From positions 1 through 18,688 of the forward strand of contig CAILMU010000154.1 of assembly GCA_903835325.1 (NCBI GenBank): a stretch of DNA of 18,688 nucleotides, read 5' to 3'. Shown here piece after piece: positions 15,516 through 18,688 of the stretch. Under the pieces are notes generated by a model, which made no database searches, was not told where the DNA came from, and saw nothing but the letters and a program-made list of their open reading frames with translations. The DNA is from an uncultured Microcaldota archaeon. GTDB taxonomy: Archaea > Micrarchaeota > Micrarchaeia > Anstonellales > Bilamarchaeaceae. Position 1 is the first letter of the stretch, and each line of letters starts with the position of its first letter. A program made the translations under genes and the position numbers.

Positions 15516-18500
15516 TCAGCCCAGCTCCTCCCCCTCCAACTCCAGCGCCAACCCCAGACTCTGAAGTTCGTGCACCAGGACGTTGAACGATTCCGGCAGG
15601 CCTGGCGGATGAACATCCTCTCCCTTGGTGATGGCTTCGTAGGCTTTGGCCCGCCCGTTGATGTCATCGGACTTGATGGTAAGCATCTCCTGAAGCGTAT
15701 GGGCCGCCCCATAGGCTTCCAGTGCCCAGACCTCCATCTCTCCAAAGCGCTGACCTCCAAACTGAGCTTTGCCTCCAAGTGGCTGCTGAGTGATAAGGGT
15801 ATACGGACCGGTGGACCGCGCATGAACCTTATCCTCCACCAGGTGGATCAGCTTCATCATGTACACGTACCCGACCGTCACCGGCTGATTGAAGGGCTCA
15901 CCGGTACGCCCATCGTACAAGGTGCTCTTGCCGTAGATCGGCGGAGAAACGGTCCTCTCCCTGCTGACCCTCTCTACCTCCTTGGCCACCTCATCGTCGC
16001 TAAGGCCATTCACCTCTACACCCAGCTCTGCAAGCCACAAGCGCAGGCAGGCCTTCTTGGCCTCGCCTGCCGCACTCTCGTCCGCCATGATATCTCCCTG
16101 CAATCCCCGTGCTTCGAGCCATGCCCTGGCCTTCTCCAGCTTCGCTTCCATGCTCTGGTCACTGTCGACCCCGCTGGCCTGACGAATGATCCATGCCTTG
16201 GCCAGGATGTCCTCGATCTCCGAGCTGCTGGCACCTTCGAACACGGGGCAATCCGCCTTGAATCCGAGTTCACTGGCAGCCCAGCCGAGATGTGCTTCAA
16301 ATATCTGTCCGAGATTCATGCGTGACGGGACACCGATCGGATTGAGGACTATCTGCACCGGCGTGCCGTCGGGAAGATAGGGCATGTCCTCGTCAGGCAA
16401 GATGCGTGCGATTACACCCTTGTTGCCGTGCCTCCCCGCAAGCTTGTCGCCCTCAGAGACCTTCCGCTTCTGAGCCACCCATACCCTGACCAGTTTGTTG
16501 ACTCCCTCAGGCAACTCGGCCCGATTGGAGAATATCTTCAGTGCGATCACCAGACCTCGTTCACCATGAGGCACCCGAAGGGAGGTGTCCTTGACCTCGC
16601 GGGCCTTTTCACCAAAGATGACCCTGAGGAGTTTCTCCTCCGCGCTCAGCTCCGTCTCTCCCTTGGGGGTTATCTTGCCCACCAGAATATCCCCTGATTC
16701 CACCTCGGCCCCGACGTTCACAATCCCCTCGTCATCGAGATTGCGGAGGCTCTCCTCACCCACGTTGGGTATATCCCTGGTGATCTCCTCAGCGCCCAGC
16801 TTCGTTTCCCTCGACTCCACTTCGTATCTTTCAATGTGAATGGACGTAAACTTGTCTTCAGCCACCAGCTTCTCCGAGATGATTATGGCATCTTCGAAGT
16901 TATTGCCTTCCCAGCTCATGAAGGCTGCCAGCACGTTCTGACCAAGAGAAAGCACCCCGCGGTCAGTCGCCGAACCGTCGGCCAGCACCTGACCCATCGC
17001 CACGCGTTCTCCCTTCCGGACAACCGGGTGCTGGTTGACGCAAGTTCCCTGATTGGTGCGCACGAATTTCATCAGGTCGTATTCCTGTTCGCCCAGAGCA
17101 TCACCATCACTCCGCACGACGATACGGGCGCCGGTCACTGACTCCACCACTCCGGCACGCTCGGCCAAAACCAGTTGCCCGCTGTCTCGAGCCACCTGCT
17201 CCTCCATTCCCGTTCCCACCATTGGAGAATCAGGACGAAGCAGGGGCACTGCCTGTCGCTCCATGTTGGAGCCCATCAGTGCGCGGTTGGCATCATCGTG
17301 TTCCAGGAAGGGAATCAACGACGCCGAGACGCCCACAATCTGCCTCGGCGAGACGTCCATCATATCGATTTCCTGAGGTGAGGCCTTGACAAAACTGGTG
17401 CCTCGTCTTACCTCGATCTTGTCTGCCGCAAATTCGCCCCTTTCGTTGAGAGGTGCATTCGCCTGAGCGATGATATACTGCTCTTCCCTATCAGCCGATA
17501 GGTAGACTATCTCTTTTGACACAAAGGGAACCACCTTCAGAGTCCTGGGCGTAAGGCCCGAAAGTCGTCGGGCAAGCTGCTGGCCGATGCGTGTTCCCTT
17601 ATGAGCCATATTACGAGATTGATCATCGGCTACCGCCTCCGCCAGGGTCCTATCCAGCATCTCCTCAGGCACGTTGTTCACCTGTCGGACAACCGTACGA
17701 TACGGGGTCGTCAGAAAACCATAGTCATCCACCAGGCCGTACGTGGCGAGCGAGCTGATGAGCCCGATATTGGGCCCCTCCGGCGTCTCGATGGGGCATA
17801 TCCGGCCATAGTGAGAGTGGTGAATGTCTCGGACTTCAAAGCCAGCCCGTTCTCTGGATAGGCCTCCCGGCCCGAGAGTGGAGAGACGCCTCTTGTGAGT
17901 CAACTCCGCCAAAGGATTCGTCTGATCCATGAACTGGCAGAGCTGAGAGCCGCTGAAGAACTCCCTTATGGCAGCAATAATCGGCCGGGTATTGATGAGG
18001 GCGTTTGGGGTGACCGTCTCGGTGTCGACAATGCTCATCCGCTCTCTTATCATTCGCTCCAGATTGACCAAGGCAATATTGAACTGGTTCTGGATCAACT
18101 CGCCTACTGTGCGAAGTCTCCGATTGCTCAAGTGGTCTATGTCATCAGCCGCATCGTCACCATTGTTCACCATGATGATATGACGCACTACGTCCACAAG
18201 GTCTTCCTTGGTGAGAGCCGAATGGGCTGTGTTTCCGGCGGCCACGTCGCGGCCCAAACGCTTGCTCAGCTTATAGCGTCCCACTTTGCCCAGGTTGTAG
18301 TGCCGCTGATTGAACAGCAGGTTGTTCACCATGGTCCTGGCATTGTCGATATTGGGCAGGTCCCCCGGGCGCATGCGCTTAAAGACATCAAGCAAGGCTT
18401 CGTCCTGGTCCGTGATCAAAGGCTCCTGCCTGATGCTGGCCTCGATGAAGGAATGCTCATGAGACGACTCTACTTCTGAGAAGAGCTGGATCAGCTCGTC

Positions 18501-18688
18501 ATCACTGCCATAGCCAGCAGCACGAAGCAAGGTGGTAACCGAGAATCTCCTCTTGCCGTTAACCTTCACCCAGATTATGCCTTTGCTGCTCGTCTCGAAC
18601 TCCAGCCAGGCACCGTGTTCCGGGATGAGCTTGCCTGTGCATAGTTCGGCACCGCTGGTCGCATCCGTCTCCAGGGTAAGATAGAGCC
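15516..18688 (-). CDS. rpoB: RNA polymerase beta subunit (N-terminus off window)
   Basis: 1,056 residues are visible and the frame is open to the right edge. The first visible residues (LYLTLETDATSGAELC, then KLIPEHGAWLEFET) match an internal RpoB segment, so about 120-150 N-terminal residues are missing. A GTG at 18569 is an internal Val codon, not the start. Catalytic-core landmarks are intact: the rifampicin region (visible residues about 247-290) with QFMDQTNPL, THKRRLSTLGPGGL and RERAGFEVRD, all at wild-type susceptible residues; ICPIETPEGPNIGL; GDKLAGRHGNKGV with the two active-site lysines; NPIGVPSRMNLGQ; and the C-terminal GGKAQFGGQRFGEMEVWALEAYGA. It ends GEELG, then TGA. RpoB forms half of the bacterial RNA polymerase active centre. 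Sequence style suggests Chloroflexota, not proven here. It is clearly bacterial, in contrast to the archaeal genes to the left. Confidence 0.97.
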   Translation of the reverse strand, partial: LYLTLETDATSGAELCTGKLIPEHGAWLEFETSSKGIIWVKVNGKRRFSVTTLLRAAGYGSDDELIQLFSEVESSHEHSFIEASIRQEPLITDQDEALLDVFKRMRPGDLPNIDNARTMVNNLLFNQRHYNLGKVGRYKLSKRLGRDVAAGNTAHSALTKEDLVDVVRHIIMVNNGDDAADDIDHLSNRRLRTVGELIQNQFNIALVNLERMIRERMSIVDTETVTPNALINTRPIIAAIREFFSGSQLCQFMDQTNPLAELTHKRRLSTLGPGGLSRERAGFEVRDIHHSHYGRICPIETPEGPNIGLISSLATYGLVDDYGFLTTPYRTVVRQVNNVPEEMLDRTLAEAVADDQSRNMAHKGTRIGQQLARRLSGLTPRTLKVVPFVSKEIVYLSADREEQYIIAQANAPLNERGEFAADKIEVRRGTSFVKASPQEIDMMDVSPRQIVGVSASLIPFLEHDDANRALMGSNMERQAVPLLRPDSPMVGTGMEEQVARDSGQLVLAERAGVVESVTGARIVVRSDGDALGEQEYDLMKFVRTNQGTCVNQHPVVRKGERVAMGQVLADGSATDRGVLSLGQNVLAAFMSWEGNNFEDAIIISEKLVAEDKFTSIHIERYEVESRETKLGAEEITRDIPNVGEESLRNLDDEGIVNVGAEVESGDILVGKITPKGETELSAEEKLLRVIFGEKAREVKDTSLRVPHGERGLVIALKIFSNRAELPEGVNKLVRVWVAQKRKVSEGDKLAGRHGNKGVIARILPDEDMPYLPDGTPVQIVLNPIGVPSRMNLGQIFEAHLGWAASELGFKADCPVFEGASSSEIEDILAKAWIIRQASGVDSDQSMEAKLEKARAWLEARGLQGDIMADESAAGEAKKACLRLWLAELGVEVNGLSDDEVAKEVERVSRERTVSPPIYGKSTLYDGRTGEPFNQPVTVGYVYMMKLIHLVEDKVHARSTGPYTLITQQPLGGKAQFGGQRFGEMEVWALEAYGAAHTLQEMLTIKSDDINGRAKAYEAITKGEDVHPPGLPESFNVLVHELQSLGLALELEGEELG

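Noticed and set aside
15486..16325. A 279-codon plus-strand frame opposite the rpoB 3' end
   Set aside because: It is fully antisense to highly conserved RpoB sequence and has no own motif.
14606..18688. Real horizontal transfer of bacterial rpoBC into an archaeal genome, or a thermosome-rpoC fusion
   Set aside because: Both essential genes are truncated at the join, the frames differ across it, and up to 18 shared bases explain it as a misjoin. No mobile element or target-site signature is seen.

Overview
The window joins two unrelated genomes. Positions 1 to about 15,314-15,331 come from an archaeon: an archaeal-type ATP-dependent DNA ligase, an archaeal/actinobacterial-type myo-inositol-phosphate synthase, a group II chaperonin (thermosome), and TATA boxes placed about 25 nt upstream of start codons (leaderless transcription). 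The large Asn-rich, Cys-rich surface proteins would suit a DPANN- or Altiarchaeota-like groundwater archaeon, but that placement is inference. From about 15,331 to the right edge the DNA is bacterial: the start of rpoC followed by most of rpoB on the minus strand, most like Chloroflexota/Dehalococcoidia (moderate-to-low confidence). At the join the thermosome gene lacks its 5' part and rpoC lacks everything after codon 53. The two meet within up to 18 bp that fits both genes, so an assembly chimera is the simplest explanation.

Archaeal layout, left to right: (1) a giant minus-strand surface protein running off the left edge (1,851 residues visible: signal peptide, two parallel beta-helix regions, six Ig-like domains, a regulatory-like domain, a Cys-rich region); (2) ino1 on plus; (3) a second, complete 1,226-residue beta-helix surface protein on minus, with Cys-rich repeats and a C-terminal membrane anchor; (4) ATP-dependent DNA ligase on plus; (5) a 411-residue secreted, probably lipid-anchored protein with three copies of an unrecognised Cys-containing repeat, on minus; (6) a 132-residue unknown protein on plus; (7) acylphosphatase on minus; (8) the thermosome 3' part on minus. 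Genes 1-7 alternate strand one by one. Convergent gaps are tiny (15, 20 and 5 bp) and divergent gaps hold promoters (142, 137 and 176 bp), so nearly every gene appears to be transcribed alone.

The most interesting content is the cell-surface set. The two beta-helix proteins share three modules after their helices: a Trp-rich module (three copies in total), a small beta-sandwich ending in Cys residues, and a Cys-rich plus terminal beta-sandwich region. This suggests modular shuffling within a family of glycosylated adhesins or envelope proteins. The triple-repeat lipoprotein may be a further envelope component. No CRISPR array, tRNA, rRNA or transposase was seen.
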